From NCBI GenBank assembly GCA_023404955.1, contig JAEXZY010000076.1:1-38551 (forward strand): a stretch of 38,551 nucleotides of DNA, given 5' to 3'. The notes beneath the pieces are model-generated. The model made no database searches. It saw nothing but the letters and a program-made list of their open reading frames with translations, and was not told the DNA's origin. The position numbers and the translations under genes were made by a program. Source of the stretch: Actinomycetes bacterium. GTDB taxonomy: Bacteria; Actinomycetota; Actinomycetes; Mycobacteriales; Mycobacteriaceae. Positions 14,353-22,837 of this stretch are shown piece by piece (the stretch's first letter is position 1; every line of letters begins with the position of its first letter).

Positions 14353-15878
14353 CGCAGAACCGCCCTGTTTCCGTTGTCCGTGGGCGTGACAACGACTTTC
14401 GCGCCCAGCGGGTCGCCGTCGGACATCAGCGCGACTGAGGCCTCGTCCTCCGTGGTCGCCATGAAGCGGGAACCATCGGCGTCGAGACGCCCGACGATGA
14501 TCCCAGTGCGCACCGGCCAGTCGTAGCGCACCGAGTACGTCTCGACGACGCCCGGCCCCTCCGGCTGCTTGGTTACCGGAACCCTCGGTAGCGCGGCCAC
14601 CTGATCGGTGAGTTCCGCGCTGCGCGACGAACGCCATTCGACGGGTTCGGTCGAGTAGATGCCGGCCGAGTACTTGCTCATGATGCCGCCGTTGGCGCCC
14701 ACGAAGCCGAATTGTCCCGGCCTGTCGCGCATCTCGATGACGGTCTCGGCGATCGCGTGCGCCGAATAGCTGTTGCCCGGCCCGCCGAAGTACGGCAGGC
14801 CACCTGTCAGCGTGAGGCCGCGGGGATCGTCGCCGGCGATCCCGAGCGCCTCGCACATCACGAACACCGGAAACGGGAAGCAGCTGTACAGATCGAATGT
14901 CGCGATGTCGTCGACCCCGACGCCGGCCACCCGCAGAGCTTCCTGCGCGGCATGGACTGCGGCCGGGCTGGCGCCCATGTCGACCCGGCTCAGCAGAGCC
15001 TGCTCGACCAGGTCCGAATGCCCGTGCACGAACACCCACTTGTCCTGCGGCACACCGTGACGACGGGCCGCCTCGACCGACATCATGAGCAGCGCGGCAC
15101 CCTGGTTCACGGTGTCACGAGCGACGAGATAGCGGGGATAGGGATCGCAGATCATCCGGTTGTCGTCGGTGACGGTCTCGATCTCCTCGACCGAGCGCTC
15201 GACCGGAGACGACGAGAACGGGTTCTTCGCAGCCACTTTCGACATCGGCGCGAACAGCTCGGCCATGGCGTGGCGGTACTCCTGAACACCCAGTCCCAGC
15301 CGGGCCCGGCGGGCGTTGTCAAGTAGCCCGTATTGCACCGGCGCGCCGGTCAATCCGTGCGTCACGGTGTATTCGTCGATGTAGCTGTAGATCCCGTGCC
15401 CACGGTCCTCGAGCTGACCCTCGACGTGTTCGGTGAAGTCCGGCTTGTCGTCGCGGTCGGCGAAGTACTTGGCCGTCGACCCCGGTTCCGATCCCATGAT
15501 CATCACCACGTCGGCGTCCCCTGCGACGATGGCCGCGCCGGCCTCAGCCACCAGCTTCTGGGGCCCCTGCCCGCCCACGGGTTCGAGCACGACGCGCGCC
15601 GGGTTCCCGCCGAGGCGCTGCATCACCGACCGCGGATAGTTGTTCGACTTGCCGAGTGTGGCCGGCATCGGACCCGAGATCTCGAACTGCCGCATCCCGA
15701 AGACCGTGTCGATGGCTCCCGCCACCGACGATGCGTCGGCACCGGTGTCGGCCAGTGCGGCCCGGGCGGCCTCGGTCGCCAGCTCGACGGCCGACATGCC
15801 GCGGTAGCCGGGGTCGTCGATGCGTTCGGTGAACTGACCGACGCCGACCAGGATCGGGGTTCGCGGATCAACCGGCAT
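14349..15878 (-). CDS. Thiolase-like protein (TLP1/SCP2-type) lacking the nucleophilic cysteine
   Basis: A 509-residue protein of the thiolase superfamily with an extra C-terminal domain of about 100 residues. The start has a textbook AGGAGG 5 nt before ATG 15878. The N-terminal half has PILVGVGQF and the usual alternating folds. Where thiolases carry the nucleophilic Cys (NxxCASG, near residue 103) this protein has VGGQGPQKL, with no Cys. DLYSCFP (Cys333) sits at the HDCF/NEAF loop and GNSYSAH supplies His374. This pattern resembles mycobacterial thiolase-like protein type 1, for which classical thiolase activity is doubtful. Annotation as acetyl-CoA acetyltransferase would be by homology only. 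It is monocistronic, downstream of sucCD and separated from it by a strong hairpin. Confidence 0.8.
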   Translation of the reverse strand: MPVDPRTPILVGVGQFTERIDDPGYRGMSAVELATEAARAALADTGADASSVAGAIDTVFGMRQFEISGPMPATLGKSNNYPRSVMQRLGGNPARVVLEPVGGQGPQKLVAEAGAAIVAGDADVVMIMGSEPGSTAKYFADRDDKPDFTEHVEGQLEDRGHGIYSYIDEYTVTHGLTGAPVQYGLLDNARRARLGLGVQEYRHAMAELFAPMSKVAAKNPFSSSPVERSVEEIETVTDDNRMICDPYPRYLVARDTVNQGAALLMMSVEAARRHGVPQDKWVFVHGHSDLVEQALLSRVDMGASPAAVHAAQEALRVAGVGVDDIATFDLYSCFPFPVFVMCEALGIAGDDPRGLTLTGGLPYFGGPGNSYSAHAIAETVIEMRDRPGQFGFVGANGGIMSKYSAGIYSTEPVEWRSSRSAELTDQVAALPRVPVTKQPEGPGVVETYSVRYDWPVRTGIIVGRLDADGSRFMATTEDEASVALMSDGDPLGAKVVVTPTDNGNRAVLR

Positions 15879-15937
15879 ACAAGCCTCCTGACGGGTGTTA
15901 ATTCGAGAGGCTAATAGACGCCCCGCCCCCAAACGAA

Positions 15938-15985
15938 ACTGCGGCCAGATCGCCGATTCCCGAAGGATGGCGATCTGGCCGCAGT
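15938..15985 (-). terminator. Terminator hairpin downstream of sucCD
   Basis: Perfect 17-bp inverted arms (15938-15954 and 15969-15985, core GCGGCCAGATCGCC) separated by 14 nt, starting 14 nt after the sucD stop. On the sucD strand the stem is followed by TTTCGTTT, a short T-rich run, so intrinsic termination is plausible. It also insulates the thiolase-like gene from sucCD. Confidence 0.75.
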
Positions 15986-15999
15986 CTCGGCGTGCTGCG

Positions 16000-16902
16000 C
16001 TACAGGGCTTCGAAAATCTCCCGGGCCAGCTTGGCCGTCTCGGACGGCGTCTTGCCGACCTTGACGCCCGCGGCCTCGAGGGCTTCCTTCTTGCCCTGGG
16101 CGGTGCCCGCACCGTCGGAGACGATCGCGCCCGCGTGGCCCATCGTCTTGCCCTCGGGGGCGGTGAACCCTGCGACGTATCCGACGACCGGCTTGGTCAC
16201 ATTGGCCTTGATGTATTCGCCGGCCTTCTCCTCGGCGTCGCCGCCGATCTCGCCGATCATGACGATGAGCTTGGTCTCGGGATCCTTCTCGAACGCCTCG
16301 ATGGCGTCGATGTGGGTGGTGCCGATGACCGGGTCGCCGCCGATGCCGATGGCGGTGGAGAAGCCGAGATCGCGCAGCTCGTACATCATTTGGTAGGTCA
16401 GCGTGCCGGACTTCGACACCAGACCGATCGGGCCCTTGCCGGTGATGTTGTTCGGCGTGATGCCAACCAGCGATTCGCCCGGGGTGATGATGCCGGGGCA
16501 GTTGGGGCCGATGATGCGGGTCTTCTGACCCTTCTCGACGTTGTAGGCCCACGCATAGGCGCTGTCCTGCACCGGGATTCCCTCGGTGATGACAACCAGC
16601 AGCGGGATCTCGGCGTCGATGGCCTCGATGATCGCGTCCTTCGAGAAGGCGGGCGGCACGAAGGCGATCGACACGTCGGCGCCGGTCTCCTTCATCGCCT
16701 CGGCGACACTGCCGAACACCGGCAGCTCGACGTCGTTGCCGTCTTTGTCGACGTGCTTGACGGTGGTTCCGGCCTTACGCGCGTTCACACCACCGACGAC
16801 CTGGGTGCCGGCCTTGAGCATCAGCTTGGTGTGCTTGGTGCCCTCGCCACCGGTGATGCCCTGGACGATGACCTTGCTGTTTGCGTTCAGAAAAATGGAC
16901 AT
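16000..16902 (-). CDS. sucD: Succinyl-CoA synthetase (ADP-forming), alpha subunit
   Basis: The alpha subunit of the TCA-cycle enzyme that interconverts succinyl-CoA and succinate with ATP formation. 300 residues, the normal length. The CoA-binding Rossmann domain starts with VIVQGITGGEGTKHT; GPNCPGIITPGE lies in the ligase domain; the phosphorylated His is His256 in GHAGAIVSDG near the C-terminus. The ATG at 16902 follows the sucC stop by 14 bp with AAAGGAG in between, so sucC and sucD are one operon, as in all mycobacteria I know. A long hairpin just downstream ends the transcript. Confidence 0.97.
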   Translation of the reverse strand: MSIFLNANSKVIVQGITGGEGTKHTKLMLKAGTQVVGGVNARKAGTTVKHVDKDGNDVELPVFGSVAEAMKETGADVSIAFVPPAFSKDAIIEAIDAEIPLLVVITEGIPVQDSAYAWAYNVEKGQKTRIIGPNCPGIITPGESLVGITPNNITGKGPIGLVSKSGTLTYQMMYELRDLGFSTAIGIGGDPVIGTTHIDAIEAFEKDPETKLIVMIGEIGGDAEEKAGEYIKANVTKPVVGYVAGFTAPEGKTMGHAGAIVSDGAGTAQGKKEALEAAGVKVGKTPSETAKLAREIFEAL

Positions 16903-16916
16903 GAGTCATCGCTCCT

Positions 16917-18083
<1,167 letters not shown>

Positions 18084-18219
18084 GGACTCTCAGACCATCC
18101 CTGTCTGTCGGCGGCTGGTAGGTGTGTGCCCGACGGGCTCCAGGGGGACTGTATCGACCTCGCGATCCGAAGTCGGCACCGCCTACCTGTCATGTGGTCG
18201 ATCTCACCGGCCCCCTAAT

Positions 18220-18235
18220 CGTGATTCAAGTCACA
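18220..18235. promoter_or_regulatory. CRP/GlxR-type binding site between sucC and the M23 peptidase gene
   Basis: CGTGATTCAAGTCACA matches the actinobacterial CRP consensus TGTGAN6TCACA except for the first base. It lies about 115 bp before the M23 start and 137 bp before sucC. I recall Rv0950c/Rv0951 among predicted targets of M. tuberculosis CRP (Rv3676), consistent with conservation of this site. Confidence 0.65.
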
Positions 18236-18350
18236 ATCCCGGGTGGATTACAGTCACGGGTTGGCACTTGGATTGGATTTTGGTTAACGTCCTGTGGTCT
18301 AGATAACGGTCTGATCACGACGGCTCACGACAGATTAAGGATGCTTCAGG

Positions 18351-19421
18351 TTGGCTCAGCATCGATCGCCTCGCTTCTCCGAGGCCCTCGCGGCACCTGC
18401 AGCCACTGAAGTCACGGACATCATTCCGTTCAACGAGTTCGGCGCTCTGGGCGAGCTGCATGACCTCGATTGCCTGACCGCCGACGTGTTCGACCGCGAC
18501 ACCCAGGTCATCCACGCCCCCGAGCTCGACGATCTGCTCGACACCGACGATCTCCAGCCGCTGCGCCTGGTGCCGGCCGAATTCCGTGCTGAATCCGGCG
18601 CCGAATCCCCTTCTGACACCGGCTCGTTGCGCCGCTCGCGCGCATACCGCGACAGCCACACAGACCTCAGCGACGGCACGGCCAAAACCGACGTCATCGA
18701 CATGCGCAGCCGGACGGGTCAGCACCGCAAACCCGAGGTCCCCGTCAAGGGCCGGCTGATGGTCGCGGCGATGGCGGTGGGGGCGACGGCTGCCGGCGCG
18801 TACAGCGTCACCACCGCCGCAGAGAAGCAACCTGCCGAGACAGTCCTTGCGTCCGACACGACCACGATGGGCGGCGCCGGCGTCGTCACCGGCTCGACGG
18901 ACGGCATGCAGATCGTCAGCGTCACCCCGGCAGCAAACTCCGCCATCCATGCCGAAGAGATCACCAAGGCCGCCGCGTTCGCGCAGGAGCGGGCCGAACG
19001 TGAGGCGCGCCTGGCCCGCCCGCAGTTCGTGATGCCGACGCGCGGCGTGTGGACCTCCGGGTTCGGCTTCCGCTGGGGCGTCCTGCACGGCGGCATCGAC
19101 ATCGCGAACTCCATCGGCACGCCGATTCTCGCAGCGGCCGACGGTGTCGTCGTCGACGTCGGCCCGACCGCCGGTTACGGCGCCTGGGTCAAACTCAAGC
19201 ACGCCGACGGCACCGTCACCCTGTACGGCCACATCAACACCTGGCTGGTCAGCGTCGGGGAGCGGGTCATGGCCGGCGATCAGATCGCCACGATGGGCAA
19301 CCGGGGCAATTCGACGGGCCCCCACCTGCACTTCGAAGTGCTTCTCGGCGGCACCGACCGCATCGATCCCGTCGGATGGCTGGCCAAGCGGGGACTCTCC
19401 CCCGGCAGCTACGTTGGCTGA
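18351..19421 (+). CDS. Membrane-anchored M23 (LytM-type) peptidoglycan endopeptidase
   Basis: A 356-residue protein (Rv0950c type). Residues 1-133 are an acidic, probably disordered cytosolic region; one helix (RLMVAAMAVGATAAGAYSV, about 135-153) anchors it; residues 200-222 are a short charged helix; the M23 domain fills 228-345. Zinc ligands are His246 and Asp250 (HGGID) and the second His of HLHFE (325-327), with His294 in YGHI as the other active-site His, so it should be an active metallopeptidase cutting peptide crosslinks in the wall. The start appears to be TTG at 18351 after CAGG; no ATG is available before the conserved region. The next gene begins immediately after its stop. Confidence 0.85.
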   Translation: MAQHRSPRFSEALAAPAATEVTDIIPFNEFGALGELHDLDCLTADVFDRDTQVIHAPELDDLLDTDDLQPLRLVPAEFRAESGAESPSDTGSLRRSRAYRDSHTDLSDGTAKTDVIDMRSRTGQHRKPEVPVKGRLMVAAMAVGATAAGAYSVTTAAEKQPAETVLASDTTTMGGAGVVTGSTDGMQIVSVTPAANSAIHAEEITKAAAFAQERAEREARLARPQFVMPTRGVWTSGFGFRWGVLHGGIDIANSIGTPILAAADGVVVDVGPTAGYGAWVKLKHADGTVTLYGHINTWLVSVGERVMAGDQIATMGNRGNSTGPHLHFEVLLGGTDRIDPVGWLAKRGLSPGSYVG

Positions 19422-20018
19422 GTGGCCAGCGACTCAGGCGATCAACCCGAGCAGCACGATGACGCAGAGACACGGATCCTGCGCCGCGCACCGCTGAACA
19501 CTGGCTCGCAACCCGTCCCGACGGCCGAGCCGGCCACATCGATCATCCGGCGTCACCCGACCGGCGAGTTCCCGGCCACGGCAGAGCCGGCCACCGGCTT
19601 CATCCCGCGCGCCCAGCCCGTCGCGGTCGGTCCGCCGCGCGCACCCCGTGTGCCCGCCCGGTCGGCGATCGCGACCGCCGTCGTCAGCATCCTGTCCGGA
19701 TGGGCGACCGCGGTCATCGCGACCAACCTGATCTCCGGCTGGTCGGCGACCGACCCGCTGTTCTGCGTGGCCATCGGCTTCCTCGCCGCGATCTCCGCCG
19801 CAGCCACCATCGGTGGGCTGATCGCGCTTCTGCTGCGGCGCCGGATGGGCAGGCTGCTGGTGATCGTCGGCGCGGCGGTCGCACTGCTGATCTTCGCCGG
19901 GCTGTTCGTCGCGGGCGCCGCTCTGCCGACCCTGGTCTACGGAATGCCGGTGCTGCCGGTGGCCTCGATCGTGTTGGCGCTGCTGCCGGAGACGGCGCGC
20001 TGGGGCCGCGCCGGTTAG
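19422..20018 (+). CDS. Small membrane protein with disordered N-terminus
   Basis: A 198-residue protein. Residues 1-75 are polar and Pro/Ala-rich with two imitating segments (TRILRRAPL, TSIIRRHPTG) and look disordered. Four hydrophobic helices follow at about 80-100, 108-132, 140-162 and 165-188. No motif is recognised. The GTG start directly abuts the TGA of the M23 gene (no spacer), so it is translated from the same mRNA and may support or localise that peptidase. Its TAG overlaps the TAA of the convergent uvrD1 gene by three bases (20015-20018). Hypothetical; expression is supported mainly by tight coupling and codon-typical sequence. Confidence 0.75.
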   Translation: MASDSGDQPEQHDDAETRILRRAPLNTGSQPVPTAEPATSIIRRHPTGEFPATAEPATGFIPRAQPVAVGPPRAPRVPARSAIATAVVSILSGWATAVIATNLISGWSATDPLFCVAIGFLAAISAAATIGGLIALLLRRRMGRLLVIVGAAVALLIFAGLFVAGAALPTLVYGMPVLPVASIVLALLPETARWGRAG

Positions 20019-22324
20019 AGCTTGCTGACCGGTGCGTGGTTGTGCATGAGCTTGACGCGCCCGGCACTGCCGAAGTCGATCAGCGACATCGCCGACTCCC
20101 CCATGCCCTGCACCTCCTCCACGCGACCGAGCCCGTACTTGTCGTGTGTCACGCGGTCGCCGGGCTCGAGCACCAGCAGCGGCTTTTTACCGGCCGCCGA
20201 ACGCGCGGGCGACGGGCGCGGCGTGCCGAACCGGCCCGCCCCGCTCACCGGCGCCGAGAAGTGCGACGTCGGCGCCTCGACCCGGCGCCAGTTGATCAGC
20301 TCCTGTGGAATCTCGCGCAGGAACCGCGATTCCGGGTTGAGCATCGGCTGGCCCCACGACGAGCGGACCTTGGCCCGGGTGAGGTAGAGCCGCTGGCGGG
20401 CCCGGGTGATGCCGACGTAGGCCAGCCGGCGTTCCTCGGAGAGCTCGACAGGATCACCGAGGGCCCGCATGTGCGGGAACATGCCGTCTTCCCACCCCGT
20501 CACGAACACCACCGGGAACTCCAGCCCCTTGGCGGTGTGCAGGGTCATCATCGTGACCACGCCGGATCCGTGTTCGGGGATGTCGTCGGCGTCGGCCACC
20601 AGCGAGACACGTTCGAGGAACGAGGCGAGGACCCCGGTGTCGGGGACGTCCTCGTCCTGCGGCTCGGCGTCCTCCTCGGCCAGTGCCCGCGCGTTGGCCA
20701 GGTCGATGCTGAATTCGTGCGCGACGCTGACCAATTCGTTCAGGTTGTCGAGCCTGGCCAGGTCCTGCGGATCGGTGGAGGACTCGAGTTCGGCGCGGTA
20801 GCCCGTGCGGTCGAGCACCGACTCGACCAGCTCGCCGAGCTCGCCCTCGAGGCCGCCCCGCAGTTCGTCGAGCATCTCGACGAAGCCGGCGATCGCCTTC
20901 TCCGCGCGGGTGTTGAGCATCGGCACCTTGCCCTCGGCGGCCGCCACCAGGGCGTCGCTGAAGCTCGAGCCGGTGTTCTCGGCGTGCACCGCCACGCACG
21001 CCTCGGCGCGGTCGCCGATGCCGCGGCGCGGGGTGTTGAGGATGCGCCGCATGCTGACCGAGTCACCGGGATTGTCGAGCACCCTCAGGTACGCGACGAT
21101 GTCGCGGATCTCGCGGCGCTCGTAGAAGCGGACTCCGCCGACGACCTTGTACGGGATGCCGGCGCGGATGAAGACCTCTTCGAGCGCACGCGAGGAGTTG
21201 TTGGTGCGGTAGAACACCGCGACGTCGTTGTAGGAGAAATCGGCTTCGCTGTCGGCGAGGGCATCGATCTCCTGCGCGACGAACCGTGCCTCGTCGTGCT
21301 CGTTGTCGGCGACGTAGCCGACGATGAGCTCCCCTTCCCCGGCGTCGGTCCACAGCCGCTTCTCCCGCCGACCGGCGTTGCGCGCGATGACGGCGTTGGC
21401 CGCGTTCAGGATCGTCTGCGTGGAGCGGTAGTTCTGCTCGAGCAGAATCGTTGTGGCACTGGGGTAGTCGCGCTCGAAGTCTTCGATGTTGCGGATCGTC
21501 GCACCACGGAACGCATAGATCGACTGATCGGCGTCGCCGACGACGCACAGTTCCGCAGGCGCGACCCCATCGACCGTTTCGGTGCCGACGAGCTCACGCA
21601 CCAGCACGTACTGCGCGTGGTTGGTGTCCTGGTACTCGTCGACGAGGATGTGCCGGAAACGACGCCGATAGTACTGTGCGATCTGCGGAAACGCCTGCAG
21701 CACGGCCACTGTCTCGCCGATCAGGTCGTCGAAGTCCAGCGCGTTGGCCGCGCGCAGCCGGCGCTGGTACTCGGCGTACACCTCGGCGATGATGCGGGCC
21801 AGGTCTTCGGCCGCCTCGGACGCCTCGGCGGCGGCCTGTTCGGGCCCGATCAGTTCGTTCTTGAGGTTGGAGATGCCGTTGGACAACAGCCGGGGCGAGA
21901 ACTTCTTGGTGTCCAGACCCATGTCCTTGCCGATCATCAGCAGCAGACGGCGCGAGTCGTCGGCGTCGTAGATCGAGAAGTTCGAGTTCAGCCCGGGCAG
22001 CAGCGACGCCTGGTTGCGCAGGATGCGGACGCAGGTCGAGTGGAACGTGGACACCCACATGTTGCGGGCGCGCGGACCGACGAGCTGGGCGACGCGCTCA
22101 CGCATCTCGGCCGCGGCCTTGTTGGTGAACGTGATCGCGAGGACCTGGCCGACGCCCACCTCACGCGCCGCGAGCAGGTAGGCGATGCGACGGGTGAGCA
22201 CCGCGGTCTTGCCGGAGCCCGCTCCGGCGACGATCAGCAGCGGCGTGCCCTCATGGAGAACGGCCTGGCGCTGCTGGGGATTGAGCCCGTCGAGGAGCTC
22301 GTCAGTTTCGGTGGCGATCGACAT
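20015..22324 (-). CDS. uvrD1: ATP-dependent DNA helicase UvrD1/PcrA
   Basis: A 769-residue superfamily 1A helicase, near-identical in length to mycobacterial UvrD1 (Rv0949). It shows the Q motif (LNPQQRQAV), Walker A GAGSGKT (34-40), Ia TFTNKAA, Walker B VDEYQDTN, motif III GDADQSIYAFRGA, motif IV LEQNYRST, motif V TLHTAKGLEF and motif VI VGITRAR. The C-terminal GDRVTHDKYGLGRV is the Tudor-like region that contacts RNA polymerase in PcrA/UvrD. It acts in nucleotide excision repair; mycobacterial UvrD1 is also stimulated by Ku. It is divergent from the chorismate mutase leader, and a TAAGTT box lies 9 nt before the ATG. Confidence 0.95.
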   Translation of the reverse strand: MSIATETDELLDGLNPQQRQAVLHEGTPLLIVAGAGSGKTAVLTRRIAYLLAAREVGVGQVLAITFTNKAAAEMRERVAQLVGPRARNMWVSTFHSTCVRILRNQASLLPGLNSNFSIYDADDSRRLLLMIGKDMGLDTKKFSPRLLSNGISNLKNELIGPEQAAAEASEAAEDLARIIAEVYAEYQRRLRAANALDFDDLIGETVAVLQAFPQIAQYYRRRFRHILVDEYQDTNHAQYVLVRELVGTETVDGVAPAELCVVGDADQSIYAFRGATIRNIEDFERDYPSATTILLEQNYRSTQTILNAANAVIARNAGRREKRLWTDAGEGELIVGYVADNEHDEARFVAQEIDALADSEADFSYNDVAVFYRTNNSSRALEEVFIRAGIPYKVVGGVRFYERREIRDIVAYLRVLDNPGDSVSMRRILNTPRRGIGDRAEACVAVHAENTGSSFSDALVAAAEGKVPMLNTRAEKAIAGFVEMLDELRGGLEGELGELVESVLDRTGYRAELESSTDPQDLARLDNLNELVSVAHEFSIDLANARALAEEDAEPQDEDVPDTGVLASFLERVSLVADADDIPEHGSGVVTMMTLHTAKGLEFPVVFVTGWEDGMFPHMRALGDPVELSEERRLAYVGITRARQRLYLTRAKVRSSWGQPMLNPESRFLREIPQELINWRRVEAPTSHFSAPVSGAGRFGTPRPSPARSAAGKKPLLVLEPGDRVTHDKYGLGRVEEVQGMGESAMSLIDFGSAGRVKLMHNHAPVSKL

Positions 22325-22359
22325 ACTGTTCCAAACTTACCGCCGAACGGTGACACTCT

Positions 22360-22389
22360 TTGCGCAGGCGCGGCAGGTAGTGGCACACT
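22360..22389 (+). promoter_or_regulatory. Candidate promoter of the chorismate mutase leader
   Basis: TTGCGC (22360-22365) and CACACT (22384-22389) are 18 nt apart and the second ends 6 nt before the leader GTG at 22396, which would make the leader transcript leaderless. The -10 departs from TANNNT at the first base, so this is tentative. Confidence 0.3.
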
Positions 22390-22395
22390 CGTTGA

Positions 22396-22455
22396 GTGCT
22401 TTGTCAGCAGCGGCGATTTTTCTACGGGTACCGGCCAGCGGTGCCCGTGGTGTAG
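22396..22455 (+). CDS. Candidate aromatic leader peptide (Phe-Phe-Tyr-Gly-Tyr) of the chorismate mutase gene
   Basis: A 19-codon ORF starting at GTG and ending in TAG: MLCQQRRFFYGYRPAVPVV. Codons 8-12 are Phe, Phe, Tyr, Gly, Tyr, i.e. four of five residues are end products of the pathway that chorismate mutase commits to. An in-frame TGA directly precedes the GTG, so the ORF cannot be an extension of something longer. The Tyr-Gly-Tyr codons overlap the 5' arm of a hairpin (22426-22446), and a strong GC hairpin follows at 22466-22498, 27 nt before the chorismate mutase ATG. Ribosome pausing on these codons when charged Phe/Tyr-tRNA is scarce could control the downstream gene. There is no Shine-Dalgarno; translation is inferred. 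Confidence 0.55.
   Translation: MLCQQRRFFYGYRPAVPVV
22426..22446 (+). other. Hairpin overlapping the Tyr codons of the leader peptide
   Basis: GGGTACCG (22426-22433) pairs with CGGTGCCC (22439-22446), 8 bp with one G-U and a 5-nt loop. A ribosome held on the Phe/Tyr codons would open it. AGCAGC (22406-22411) and GCTGCT (22455-22460) can form an outer stem around it. Confidence 0.5.
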
Positions 22456-22465
22456 CTGCTTCCCA

Positions 22466-22498
22466 GAGCCCCGCGGTCCGCTTCCGGACCCGGGGCTC
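22466..22498 (+). terminator. Attenuator-type hairpin before chorismate mutase
   Basis: GAGCCCCGCGGTCCG pairs with CGGACCCGGGGCTC around a short loop, 14 bp with one bulged base. The run after it (GTCTGTTGTGTG) is only moderately U-rich. CCGCGG in its 5' arm (22471-22476) can instead pair with CCGTGG (22445-22450), a weak alternative antiterminator. Confidence 0.55.
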
Positions 22499-22524
22499 GT
22501 CTGTTGTGTGAGGCCCGGAACCGG

Positions 22525-22830
22525 ATGAGACCAGACCAGCCACACGACCAGAATCCGGAGAACGACATGACGACAGACACCGCACAGACTCCCGATATCG
22601 ACGAGTTGCGGCAGGAGATCGATCGCCTCGACGCGACAATCCTCGAGGCCGTGCAGCGGCGCACCGAGGTCTCACAGATGATCGGCAAAGCCCGGATGGC
22701 CTCCGGCGGCACTCGCCTGGTGCACAGCCGCGAGATGAAGGTCATCGAGCGCTACAGCGTGCTGGGTCCCGAGGGCAAGAACCTCGCGATGCTGCTGCTG
22801 CGCCTGGGCCGCGGCCGCCTCGGCCACTGA
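22525..22830 (+). CDS. Chorismate mutase, AroQ-delta type (intracellular)
   Basis: Converts chorismate to prephenate for Phe and Tyr synthesis. 101 codons from ATG 22525. The three-helix AroQ core reads IDELRQEIDRLDATIL, RRTEVSQMIGKARM and HSREMKVIERYSVLGPEGK, and the C-terminus LLRLGRGRLGH matches M. tuberculosis Rv0948c, where this end mediates activation by DAHP synthase. The N-terminal extension MRPDQPHDQNPEND resembles the Rv0948c start I recall; ATG 22567, preceded by GGAG, would give 87 residues and is a real alternative. It is preceded by the leader ORF and hairpins described here and ends 7 bp before the convergent acyltransferase stop. Confidence 0.92.
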   Translation: MRPDQPHDQNPENDMTTDTAQTPDIDELRQEIDRLDATILEAVQRRTEVSQMIGKARMASGGTRLVHSREMKVIERYSVLGPEGKNLAMLLLRLGRGRLGH

Positions 22831-22837
22831 CCCACAG

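Noticed and set aside
19700..22528. A 942-codon open frame on the plus strand opposite uvrD1
   Set aside because: It mirrors the codon structure of uvrD1 on the other strand, has Arg/Gly/Asp-rich low-complexity composition and no domain; uvrD1 carries every helicase motif. GC-rich DNA routinely yields such antisense frames.
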